From contig UWSL01000019.1 of assembly GCA_900552975.1 (NCBI GenBank), positions 1-18,025 of the forward strand: a DNA stretch of 18,025 nt, written 5' to 3'. The translations under genes and the position numbers were made by a program. Shown here in pieces: positions 6,462 to 14,152 of this stretch (position 1 is its first letter; the number at the start of each line of letters is the position of its first letter). Source of the DNA: an uncultured Mycoplasmatota bacterium (GTDB lineage Bacteria > Bacillota_I > Bacilli_A > RF39 > UBA660). The notes under the pieces were generated by a model. It was not told the DNA's origin. It saw only the letters and a program-made list of their open reading frames with translations, and ran no database searches.

Positions 6462-8408
6462 ATGAAAAAAGCAAAAAAGATAATGAAGTTTTTTATAACT
6501 AGTATCATTTTATTTACAATTATTATTGGTGCTTTATATGGATATGCTTATTTTAGTCCTAAATTGGATATAGTAAATACTAATCAGCTTTATATTTATG
6601 ATGATAATAGTAATTTAATATATCAAGGATCTGGTAATAATGAATGGGTTTCTTTAAATGAAATAGCTGATGATTTAGTTAATGCTGTAATAAGTACAGA
6701 AGATAAAAATTTCTACCATCATAACGGTTTTGATTACTTTAGAATTGCTAAAGCAATGCTTACTAATGTAAAAAGTGGAAAAATAACACAAGGTGCTTCT
6801 ACAATTAGCCAGCAATATATCAAAAATATGTATTTAGAATTTGACAAAACTTGGAAAAGAAAATTTGAAGAGGCTCTTTTGACCTTAAAATTAGAAGTTC
6901 ATTATAGTAAAGATGAAATATTAGAAGGATATTTAAACACAATAAACTTTGGACAAGGTAATTATGGGATTGAAAATGCAAGTGAATATTATTTCAATAA
7001 AAAAGCCAGCAATTTAACTTTAGAAGAAGCAATCATCTTAGCTGGTATACCTAAAAGTCCTAATTATTATAATCCTGTTTCTAACTATGAAGCATCTATT
7101 AAAAGGGCGAAAATTATAGCTAAAGCAATGTTAAAAAATAAATATATTTCAGAAGAAACTTATAATAATCTTTTTCGAAAAAGTATTAAAATATATGGAC
7201 AAAAAAATGAAAATGACTTAAAAATGATTATGTACTATCAAGATGCGGTTTATAATGAGCTAGAGTCTATTGAAACGATTCCTAAATCATTAATTGAATC
7301 AGGAGGATTAAAAATATATACTTCTCTAAATGTAGAAGCTCAACGAAAAATGGAGGAAAATATTCAAAAATATATGGCAGATAGCGGCGAATTACAAGTG
7401 GCTAGTTTAATTATCAATCCTAAAACAGGTGGTATTATGGCATTAACTGGCGGAACTGATTATGCCAAAAGTCAATTTAATCGTGCTATAAGTGCTAAAA
7501 GACAGGTTGGTTCTTCAATTAAACCTCTCTTATATTATAGTGCTTTAGAAAACGGTATGGTTTCTTCTTCGACTTTTTTAAGTGAACCGACAACATTTGT
7601 TTTCTCTTCTAACAAAACGTATGCTCCTGCTAATTATAATAACAAGTATGGAAACAAAAATATAACAATGGCGGCGGCCATTGCCTATTCTGATAATATA
7701 TATGCTGTTAAAACACATTTATTTTTAGGTGAAGAAACTCTAGTTAATACTGCTAAAAGGATGGGAATAAAACAACAATTAAAAGCAATTCCTTCTCTTG
7801 CTTTAGGAACTTGTGAACTTAGTATGCTCGATTTTGCGCGTGCGTATTCTACTTTAGCAAGTGGTGGATACAAAAATGAATTAACTTTTATAAATAAAGT
7901 TGAAGATTTGAACGGTAATATTCTTTATGAAAAAAAAGAAAAAAAGGATTTAGTATTAAATGAATCTTATACATACATTTTAAACGAGCTTATGACAGCG
8001 ACATATAGTAATTCTTTTATTGAATATAATACACCTACTGTTATGAGTATCTCATCAAAAATAACTAAAAAATATGCCATCAAAACCGGTAGTTCTGGTA
8101 CTGATTGTTGGATGGTTGGATATAACCCTGATGCTTTAATGATGGTATGGAATGGTTATGATGATTCAAAAGAGTTAAAAGTAAGTGATGGCGCGATTTC
8201 TAAAAATATTTGGGCAGATACGATGGAAAGTATTTTAAAAGAAAGTAATTGGTATGAAGCACCAAGTAACATAGTAGGCGTTCCTTTAGATCCAGTTACT
8301 GGAGATAAACCTAAAGATGATAAATATTTTATGTACTATTATGTTAGTGGTAGTGAATATAATAATCAAAATACAGAATTTGTTTATAAAGAAAAAACAG
8401 CTAATTAA
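6462..8408 (+). CDS. Class A penicillin-binding protein (bifunctional glycosyltransferase/transpeptidase)
   Basis: Polymerises glycan strands from lipid II and cross-links them by DD-transpeptidation outside the membrane. The 648-residue product has a short cytoplasmic tail, one membrane anchor (about 9-31), a GT51 glycosyltransferase domain with catalytic Glu80 in STEDKNFY, QGASTISQQ (110-118) and the KDEILEGYLN motif (150-159), then a transpeptidase domain with SSIK (351-354, catalytic Ser351), SDN (410-412) and KTGSS (541-545). All catalytic motifs are intact, so it should be active and beta-lactam sensitive. There is no long C-terminal extension. Start ATG 6462 has only a weak GGGTG ribosome site five bases upstream. 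It is the only plus-strand gene between murA and dnaA, convergent with noc and divergent from ywiB. B. subtilis has no PBP at this place, so its position is lineage-specific. Closest named relatives are PBP1A-like; no symbol assigned. Confidence 0.95.
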   Translation: MKKAKKIMKFFITSIILFTIIIGALYGYAYFSPKLDIVNTNQLYIYDDNSNLIYQGSGNNEWVSLNEIADDLVNAVISTEDKNFYHHNGFDYFRIAKAMLTNVKSGKITQGASTISQQYIKNMYLEFDKTWKRKFEEALLTLKLEVHYSKDEILEGYLNTINFGQGNYGIENASEYYFNKKASNLTLEEAIILAGIPKSPNYYNPVSNYEASIKRAKIIAKAMLKNKYISEETYNNLFRKSIKIYGQKNENDLKMIMYYQDAVYNELESIETIPKSLIESGGLKIYTSLNVEAQRKMEENIQKYMADSGELQVASLIINPKTGGIMALTGGTDYAKSQFNRAISAKRQVGSSIKPLLYYSALENGMVSSSTFLSEPTTFVFSSNKTYAPANYNNKYGNKNITMAAAIAYSDNIYAVKTHLFLGEETLVNTAKRMGIKQQLKAIPSLALGTCELSMLDFARAYSTLASGGYKNELTFINKVEDLNGNILYEKKEKKDLVLNESYTYILNELMTATYSNSFIEYNTPTVMSISSKITKKYAIKTGSSGTDCWMVGYNPDALMMVWNGYDDSKELKVSDGAISKNIWADTMESILKESNWYEAPSNIVGVPLDPVTGDKPKDDKYFMYYYVSGSEYNNQNTEFVYKEKTAN

Positions 8409-8450
8409 AAAGACATTAGAAAATCTATCTAATGCCTTTATTTTTTTATT
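8409..8450. terminator. Bidirectional terminator between the PBP gene and noc
   Basis: A 12-position stem with one A-C mismatch (8409-8420 with 8428-8439) and a 7-base loop follows the PBP stop. On the plus strand it is followed by a T-rich run to about 8450; on the minus strand it is followed by CTTTTTAATT. It can therefore end both convergent transcripts. The noc stop codon (8438-8440) lies at the edge of the stem. Confidence 0.75.
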
Positions 8451-10066
8451 TGAATAGTTATTTGATAATTACTATCAAAATCTATTTCTTCTACATTTAT
8501 ATAAAATCCTTTATCTCCTAGATCCTCTATACAATTTCTAATAGCACTTATAGCTGTTTTTAAACTTAAATCTTCCTCTTGTTGAGGGGTATCTCTATTT
8601 TCTTCATTTTTTAAATTATCAACAGCATCCATAGGATTTATTTCTTCCTGTTTGTTTTCAATCAAACCTACTTCTCGAGATGAATCATAAACAGGGGTAA
8701 AGAAGCGATTATTAGGATTCAAATCAAAGTCGGTATTTAAATAATTGTTAGATGGTTGATTTACAGATGAATTTGAAGGAACATTATCATTGGCAAACGG
8801 ATTAAAATTGTCATTTTCCTCTACTTCATTATTTTTATTAGTAATATCAATAAAATTACTAGGTGCATCTGGAGCATTAAAAACTTCAAATCCATTTGAT
8901 GAGTTATTTTCTTTTATTGGAATTTCTCTTTGAATTTGATTTTGGTCTTCAAAACTATCAGAAAAATTAAAAAATTTATTAGAGTCTGAATGATTCTCAA
9001 TAATACTGTTTTCTGGTATTAAAGTATCAGTTGATGCCGGCGTAATAATGTTTGATTCTGGAATTGATGTAGCCATTGTAAATGGATTCTCATTAGCTTG
9101 ATTATCTTCTTTAATTTCTAAAGCTTCTTTTGGTTCGACTTCTGGAATAGTAAAACCTGAGGAATCACTAGCGGTGTCAGTTGAAGTGTCTTCATCTTCA
9201 TTAAATTTTAAATCATCTGTATTTAAGATATCTTGTGAATTTTTATCCTCTCTTGGATTTTCAATTATCGGAAGTCCATCATTTAAATCGAGTGTTTCAA
9301 GTTCTTCATTTACTACTTGAGTTGGTTTCATCAAGTCATCTTCACTCATCTTTTTATTCAAATCTTTAAGATCAGTAGCTTGAGCTTTTATTTCATCAAT
9401 ATTTCTTTTAGCTTCAACTAACGGTACATCTCCGTTGTCTTCATCTTCTGTTAAATTTTGTTTAGCTTTCAATTTTTTTAATTCCAAATCCAATTGTCTC
9501 ACTGTCATCCTCTCATTAATTATCCTATGAAGCCATTCTTTTTGAGCTTCTTTATCTGGTAATGATAGAAGTGTTCTAGCATGTCTTTCAGAAATTTTTT
9601 CTTCTAATAATGCTTGTTGTACTTCTTCATCCAAGTTTAATAATCTTAATTTATTTGCTATGGCAGGTTGAGACAATCCCATTCTCTTAGCAAGTTGTTC
9701 TTGTGTTAAGTAACCTTTATCGAGAAGATTTTTATACGAGCGAGCTTCTTCAATTGCTGTTAAATCTCTTCTTTGGACGTTTTCAACAATAGCAACTTCT
9801 GCTGCTTTATTGTCATCTATATTAGAAATTACTGCAGGAACTGTTGTAAGACCAGCCATTGTTGCGGCCTTATATCTTCGTTCCCCTGCTATTATTTCGT
9901 ACTTATCTCCTAGTTTTCTTAAAACTAAAGGCTGAATTATTCCATGTTCTTTAATGGAATCTGATAACTCTTTTAAACCCTCTTCGTCAAATTGTAAACG
10001 TGGTTGAAATCTGTTTGGTATTATATCTTCTATATGTATTTGTAATACTCCCGATTCTAAGTTCAT
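8438..10066 (-). CDS. noc: Nucleoid occlusion protein Noc (ParB family) with a very long disordered linker
   Basis: Noc is a ParB-like CTP-binding DNA clamp that loads at Noc-binding sites, spreads, and keeps the division machinery off the nucleoid. Seen: an N-terminal CTPase domain with PNRFQPR (17-23), GERRYKA (61-67) and ENVQRRDL (95-102); a helix-turn-helix domain with QPAIANKLRLL (133-143) and SERHAR (159-164); and a C-terminal dimerisation domain (about 499-542, ending YQITIQIKK) that resembles the end of B. subtilis Noc. At the four positions that set NBS versus parS specificity it has Gln133, Lys139, Asn144 and Arg161, three of them Noc-like. Between HTH and C-terminal domain are about 290 extra residues, rich in Asn, Asp, Glu, Ser and Pro, making it 542 residues versus about 283 in B. 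subtilis. No amphipathic N-terminal helix precedes the CTPase domain, and an in-frame stop lies just upstream. Start ATG 10064-10066 has AAGGGG. A perfect NBS lies at 14111-14124. A ParB role cannot be excluded, as no parA is seen. Confidence 0.88.
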   Translation of the reverse strand: MNLESGVLQIHIEDIIPNRFQPRLQFDEEGLKELSDSIKEHGIIQPLVLRKLGDKYEIIAGERRYKAATMAGLTTVPAVISNIDDNKAAEVAIVENVQRRDLTAIEEARSYKNLLDKGYLTQEQLAKRMGLSQPAIANKLRLLNLDEEVQQALLEEKISERHARTLLSLPDKEAQKEWLHRIINERMTVRQLDLELKKLKAKQNLTEDEDNGDVPLVEAKRNIDEIKAQATDLKDLNKKMSEDDLMKPTQVVNEELETLDLNDGLPIIENPREDKNSQDILNTDDLKFNEDEDTSTDTASDSSGFTIPEVEPKEALEIKEDNQANENPFTMATSIPESNIITPASTDTLIPENSIIENHSDSNKFFNFSDSFEDQNQIQREIPIKENNSSNGFEVFNAPDAPSNFIDITNKNNEVEENDNFNPFANDNVPSNSSVNQPSNNYLNTDFDLNPNNRFFTPVYDSSREVGLIENKQEEINPMDAVDNLKNEENRDTPQQEEDLSLKTAISAIRNCIEDLGDKGFYINVEEIDFDSNYQITIQIKK

Positions 10067-10118
10067 TATATCAGCCCCTTCACTTTCTTATTCTATTTTT
10101 TATCATATCTTATTTCAC

Positions 10119-10829
10119 CTATTTTTTCAATGGATTTTTTAAAATTTTTTCATATCGACGAGGGTATTTAGTAGGTGTATTATTAATTTTTTTTATTTTT
10201 AAAATATTACGTGTTCCACCTTCGTATGGTAAGGTAAAATTCATAATTTTTTCAATTTCACCACCTAAAGTTTTTATAGCGTATGTTGCTTCTTTTATCT
10301 CGGTTTCATTTGATCCTTTTAAAGGAATGAAATATCCATTTACTTTAACAAAAGGTAAACTTAATTCGCTTAGTGTAGTTAAATTAGCAACTGCCCTAGC
10401 AGTTACTAAATCAAAAGAGTCCCTTTTTGTTTTGATAATGTCTTCTGCTCGTTCTTGAACAAATTGGATATTTTCTAACTTCAATTTTGAAGCCAAACTC
10501 TTTAAAAATGAGATTTTTTTATTATTTGAATCTAATAAAGTTACTTCAACAGCTGGAAAAAAGATTTTTATTACCATTCCAGGAAAACCAGCTCCACTTC
10601 CAATATCCAAAATATTATTTATTTTAGTTAAATCGACTACTTTTGTTATAGTCAAAGAATCATAAAAATGTTTTAAATAAATTTCTGCTGGTTCTTTTAT
10701 GGCAGTTAAATTAGTTTTTTGATTTTCGGAGATTAGAAATTCACAATATATCTGCAAAGACTTTTTTTGTTGTTCAGTAATCTTTATTCCTAAATCATTG
10801 ATTGCATCATAAAATTCTTTTTCATTCAT
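10119..10829 (-). CDS. rsmG: 16S rRNA (guanine-527-N7)-methyltransferase RsmG (GidB)
   Basis: Methylates N7 of G527 in the 530 loop of 16S rRNA using S-adenosylmethionine; loss in other bacteria gives low-level streptomycin resistance. The 236-residue product shows TNLTAIKEPAEIYLKHFYDSL (39-59), typical of the family, and the SAM-binding DIGSGAGFPG (75-84). The start MNEKEF at 10827-10829 aligns with the B. subtilis N terminus and overlaps the end of mnmG by 8 bases, with AAGGA about 11 bases upstream; the in-frame ATG at 10836-10838 is too close to that ribosome site. It belongs to the mnmE-mnmG-rsmG-noc operon. Confidence 0.96.
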   Translation of the reverse strand: MNEKEFYDAINDLGIKITEQQKKSLQIYCEFLISENQKTNLTAIKEPAEIYLKHFYDSLTITKVVDLTKINNILDIGSGAGFPGMVIKIFFPAVEVTLLDSNNKKISFLKSLASKLKLENIQFVQERAEDIIKTKRDSFDLVTARAVANLTTLSELSLPFVKVNGYFIPLKGSNETEIKEATYAIKTLGGEIEKIMNFTLPYEGGTRNILKIKKINNTPTKYPRRYEKILKNPLKK

Positions 10830-12690
10830 TTTTACCATATTCCTTTTTTAAATAAATTGTCAAAATTGAAATATCAGCAGGGTTTACGCCACTAATTCTA
10901 ATAGCTTGAGCTACTGTTTTAGGTCTTACCTCTTTTAATTTTTGACGTGCTTCTGAAGCAATGTTTTTAATTTTATCATAATCTATATCTTCTGGAATTT
11001 GTTTTTTTTCTAATTTCAACATTTTTTCGACTTCTTTATAAGTTTTTTGAATGTAACCCTCATACTTAAAGTTTATTTCGACTTGTTTCTTTATTTCTGT
11101 ATCATATTTGATAGGAATTATTTTTTCTAAAAATTCCATAGTAATTTCGGGTCTTTTGATTAGCTGTTCTAATGATAAAGTAACTTGTGGTACAGGGATA
11201 TTATTATCTTCAAATATCTGACGAGTTTCATCTGTTATTTTTACTTTTTCGATGCTCATAAATTTTTTTAATTCCAAGATATCATTTTTTTTCTTATGTA
11301 ATTTACTTATTTGATCTTCATTTATCATACCTACATTGTAACCAATTTCACGAAGTCGTAAATCAGCATTATCACTTCTAAGTAATAAACGGAATTCTGC
11401 CCTACTTGTTAAAAGTCTGTATGGATCTTTAATGCCTTTTGTGACAAGATCATCTATTAAAACACCAATATATGCATCTGATCTTTTTAATATTAATGGA
11501 TCCTTTTCTTCTAAATTTAAAGATGCATTAATTCCAGCTATTAATCCTTGGCAAGCAGCTTCTTCATAACCGCTTGTACCATTAATTTGACCAGCTGTAT
11601 ATAAGTTTTTGATAATTTTAGTTTCAAGAGTTGGGTTTAATTGCGTCGGATAAATTGCATCATACTCTATTGCGTAACCATACTTTAAAATTTTGGCATT
11701 TTCTAAACCAGGTAAAGAATGAACCATTTTTTCTTGAACTTCTGGCGGCATTGACGTAGAAAAACCTTGTAAATAAATGTCATCATAAAAACGACTTTCT
11801 GGTTCTAAAAACAATTGATGACGCTCTTTATCTGCAAATCTTACTACTTTATCTTCAATTGATGGACAATATCTTGGGCCAATTCCTTTGATATCATCTA
11901 GAGCTCCATACATACTAGATTTAGATAAATTTTCTTTAATTATTTGATGAGTTTTTTCATTGGTATATGTTAAATAACATGGTTCTTGTTCATCTAACTT
12001 ATAACATGGTTCTAAATCAAAACTAAATGTATGATATTCATTGTCTCCAGGTTCTAATTTTGTTTTAGAAAAATCAATAGTTTTACGATCTATTCTTTGA
12101 GGTGTTCCTGTTTTTAGTCTGATTATTTTAAATCCATATTCTTTTAATTTATCACTTAAAAAGTTTGATGGCTCTTCTCCATGTGGTCCTTTTCTGGTTC
12201 TAGTATTTCCAACTAAAATATCTGATTTTAAATAAGTTCCTGTAGTTAATATTACAGCCTTCGCATGTATTTTCGTTCCATCTTCAAGAATGATTCCTTT
12301 TACTTTATTATTATCGATTATTAAATCTTCAACCATTCCCTCTTTAATAGTTAAATTTTCTAATGAATTTAAGGTTTTTATCATTTCTTTAGGATAGGCA
12401 ATTTTATCACCTTGTGCTCTTAGGGCTTGAACTGCTGGACCTTTAGCACTATTTAACATTTTTATTTGTAAATGTGTTTTATCAGCAATTTTTCCCATTA
12501 CACCTCCCAATGCATCAATTTCTCTTACAACAATTCCTTTAGCACTTCCTCCAATATGGGGATTACATGGCATATCGGCGATATTTTTTATATTTCCCGT
12601 AATTAATAATGTTTTATGACCTTTTTTAGCACAGGCATATGCCGCTTCGCATCCAGCATGGCCACCACCAACAACAATAATTTCCATCAT
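10822..12690 (-). CDS. mnmG: tRNA uridine 5-carboxymethylaminomethyl modification enzyme MnmG (GidA)
   Basis: FAD-dependent partner of MnmE; together they install the carboxymethylaminomethyl group on the wobble uridine (U34) of tRNAs that read codons ending in A or G. The 622-residue product starts with the FAD dinucleotide-binding motif GGGHAGCEAA (8-17) and shows the family segments PCNPHIGGSAKG, GPRYCPSIEDKV and NGTSGYEEAACQG, plus the C-terminal helical domain that binds MnmE. Length is normal. The start is taken as ATG 12688-12690 (or the next codon, 12685-12687), with AAGGAG about 12 bases upstream; an in-frame TTG at 12700-12702 abuts the ribosome site and is unlikely. A perfect DnaA box overlaps this leader. 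It lies 18 bases after mnmE and overlaps rsmG; it ends with TGA, used as stop. Confidence 0.97.
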   Translation of the reverse strand: MMEIIVVGGGHAGCEAAYACAKKGHKTLLITGNIKNIADMPCNPHIGGSAKGIVVREIDALGGVMGKIADKTHLQIKMLNSAKGPAVQALRAQGDKIAYPKEMIKTLNSLENLTIKEGMVEDLIIDNNKVKGIILEDGTKIHAKAVILTTGTYLKSDILVGNTRTRKGPHGEEPSNFLSDKLKEYGFKIIRLKTGTPQRIDRKTIDFSKTKLEPGDNEYHTFSFDLEPCYKLDEQEPCYLTYTNEKTHQIIKENLSKSSMYGALDDIKGIGPRYCPSIEDKVVRFADKERHQLFLEPESRFYDDIYLQGFSTSMPPEVQEKMVHSLPGLENAKILKYGYAIEYDAIYPTQLNPTLETKIIKNLYTAGQINGTSGYEEAACQGLIAGINASLNLEEKDPLILKRSDAYIGVLIDDLVTKGIKDPYRLLTSRAEFRLLLRSDNADLRLREIGYNVGMINEDQISKLHKKKNDILELKKFMSIEKVKITDETRQIFEDNNIPVPQVTLSLEQLIKRPEITMEFLEKIIPIKYDTEIKKQVEINFKYEGYIQKTYKEVEKMLKLEKKQIPEDIDYDKIKNIASEARQKLKEVRPKTVAQAIRISGVNPADISILTIYLKKEYGKNE

Positions 12691-12692
12691 AC

Positions 12693-12701
12693 TTATCCAC
12701 A
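12693..12701 (+). promoter_or_regulatory. Isolated consensus DnaA box in the mnmE-mnmG gap
   Basis: TTATCCACA, a 9/9 match to the DnaA-box consensus, lies in the 18-base gap between mnmE and mnmG, immediately next to the mnmG ribosome site and about 3.6 kb from the oriC cluster. One perfect site could occur by chance in a window of this size. Confidence 0.45.
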
Positions 12702-12708
12702 ACTCCTT

Positions 12709-14073
12709 TTATTTCCCAAGACAAAATCGACTAAACATTTCATCTAATAATTCTTCATCGTATGTAGTTCCGTTTATTTTTCCTAAATCTTGCCAAATAT
12801 TTTGTATATCTATTTCTAATAAATCAATAGGAAGATTATTTTTAATACTTTCTTCAATATTTTTAATATTTTCTAAACATTTTTTTAATATAGACAAACT
12901 CCTAGCATTAGTTAAGTAGGTAGGATCTTTAGTTTCTAATTTTGATAAATTAAATAAATCTTTTATTTTGGCTTTCAAATCATCTAAACCGATATTTTCT
13001 TTAACACTTATTCTAACGATCCTATCATTATCAACAACCCCATTATCAAGCACTAATTTATTTCCCAAATCAATTTTATTAATAATTACTAAATATTCTT
13101 TATTTCCCAACTCTTTAATAATTTTTTTTGTATTATCATCTAGTTCTGTATTATTATTTAAAACTAGTAGAACAAGGTCTGATTGAGACATTAAATTTAA
13201 ACTTTTTTCAACACCTATAGCTTCAATTTTATCAGAAGTTTCTCTAATTCCTGCAGTATCAATCATATTTAGAATAATACCATCAATAGAAATAGTTCCT
13301 TCAACGATATCTCTTGTTGTTCCAGCAATGTCTGTAACAATTGCTTTGTCTTCTTGCAATAATGCATTAAGTAAGCTACTTTTACCTACATTTGGTTGGC
13401 CTATGATACAAGTTTTTATACCATCTTTTATAATTTTACCATTTTTACTTTCTGAAATAATTTTAGTAATTTTAGACTTTAAATTGGTAATTTTAGGCAA
13501 AAGAATCTCATTGGTAATAATATCAACATCATCATATTCTGGATAATCAATATTAACGTTTATATTAGATATTACTTGAACCATATCATCACGTAAATTA
13601 TTTATTAACTCAGACACTTTACCACTTAATTGATTAGAAGCCATAGTGTTTTGGATTTCGGTTTGAGCATTTATTTTATCCATAACAGCTTCTGCTTCTA
13701 ATAAATCTATTCTTCCATTTAAAAAAGCACGTTTAGTAAACTCGCCTGGTTCTGCTAATCGACAGCCATTTTCTAATAGCAATTCCAAAACTTTATTTGT
13801 ACAAGCTATTCCGCCATGAGTATTTATTTCCACTGTATTTTCTGTCGTGAAAGTTTTGGGAGAAAGCATTACACTAACTAATACTTCATCTATAATTTTT
13901 CCACACTTATCAACAATATATCCATAATTAATTGTATGTGTTTTTACTTTTAATAAATCTTTTCCTTTAAATATCTTATTTACTATATTAATAGAATCAT
14001 CGCCACTAACCCTAATTATTGCTATTGCACCTACTCCTTGACTAGTAGCAATAGCACAAATTGTATCATTCAT
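12709..14073 (-). CDS. mnmE: tRNA modification GTPase MnmE (TrmE, ThdF)
   Basis: K+-dependent GTPase that acts with MnmG on the wobble uridine of certain tRNAs. The 454-residue product has the N-terminal tetrahydrofolate-binding domain (to about 120), a helical domain, and an inserted G domain with G1 GQPNVGKS (225-232), G2 GTTRD (251-255), G3 DTAG (272-275) and G4 NKID (332-335). It ends in the catalytic CLGK (451-454), with the conserved cysteine at 451. ATG 14071-14073 is chosen because it has a strong GAGAGGG ribosome site; an upstream in-frame start (14106) would place coding sequence over the promoter. It is the first gene of the mnmE-mnmG-rsmG-noc operon, whose promoter overlaps a Noc-binding site. 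Confidence 0.97.
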   Translation of the reverse strand: MNDTICAIATSQGVGAIAIIRVSGDDSINIVNKIFKGKDLLKVKTHTINYGYIVDKCGKIIDEVLVSVMLSPKTFTTENTVEINTHGGIACTNKVLELLLENGCRLAEPGEFTKRAFLNGRIDLLEAEAVMDKINAQTEIQNTMASNQLSGKVSELINNLRDDMVQVISNINVNIDYPEYDDVDIITNEILLPKITNLKSKITKIISESKNGKIIKDGIKTCIIGQPNVGKSSLLNALLQEDKAIVTDIAGTTRDIVEGTISIDGIILNMIDTAGIRETSDKIEAIGVEKSLNLMSQSDLVLLVLNNNTELDDNTKKIIKELGNKEYLVIINKIDLGNKLVLDNGVVDNDRIVRISVKENIGLDDLKAKIKDLFNLSKLETKDPTYLTNARSLSILKKCLENIKNIEESIKNNLPIDLLEIDIQNIWQDLGKINGTTYDEELLDEMFSRFCLGK

Positions 14074-14094
14074 AATTATTTCCCTCTCGCGGGT

Positions 14095-14123
14095 ATTATA
14101 GCACAAAATTATTTCCCGGGAAA
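14095..14123 (-). promoter_or_regulatory. Promoter of the mnmE-mnmG-rsmG-noc operon
   Basis: The minus strand reads TGCTATAAT, an extended -10 with perfect TATAAT (14095-14100). At a 17-base spacing the -35 position is TTTCCC (14118-14123), a poor match to TTGACA that lies inside the palindromic Noc-binding site. The predicted start near 14088 leaves a leader of about 15 bases containing the GAGGG ribosome site. The promoter lies just after the jag terminator. Confidence 0.7.
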
Positions 14124-14124
14124 T
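14111..14124. promoter_or_regulatory. Perfect Noc-binding site (NBS)
   Basis: ATTTCCCGGGAAAT is an exact 14/14 match to the NBS consensus defined for B. subtilis Noc. Flanking bases extend the palindrome to 18 bp (14109-14126). It lies between the jag terminator and the mnmE -10 element, covering the -35 position, in an intergenic gap and not in a gene. The cognate noc gene ends the operon driven from here. Confidence 0.85.
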
Positions 14125-14152
14125 AAAAAAAGAAGATTTTTTAATCTTCTTT
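14121..14152 (-). terminator. Intrinsic terminator of the rpmH-rnpA-yidC-jag group
   Basis: On the minus strand a 9-bp stem AAAGAAGAT (14144-14152) with ATCTTCTTT (14129-14137) and a 6-base loop holding the jag stop codon is followed by a T-rich run (14121-14131). The end of the U-tract overlaps the Noc-binding site by a few bases. Confidence 0.75.

Noticed and set aside
10061..10075. TGATATAAT extended -10 at the start of noc
   Set aside because: It overlaps the noc start codon, so a transcript from it would begin inside the gene; likely chance in AT-rich sequence.
10000..10458. Plus-strand open frame of 152 codons with hydrophobic product
   Set aside because: It runs antisense through rsmG and the start of noc, both clearly real; hydrophobic residues arise from T-rich antisense codons.
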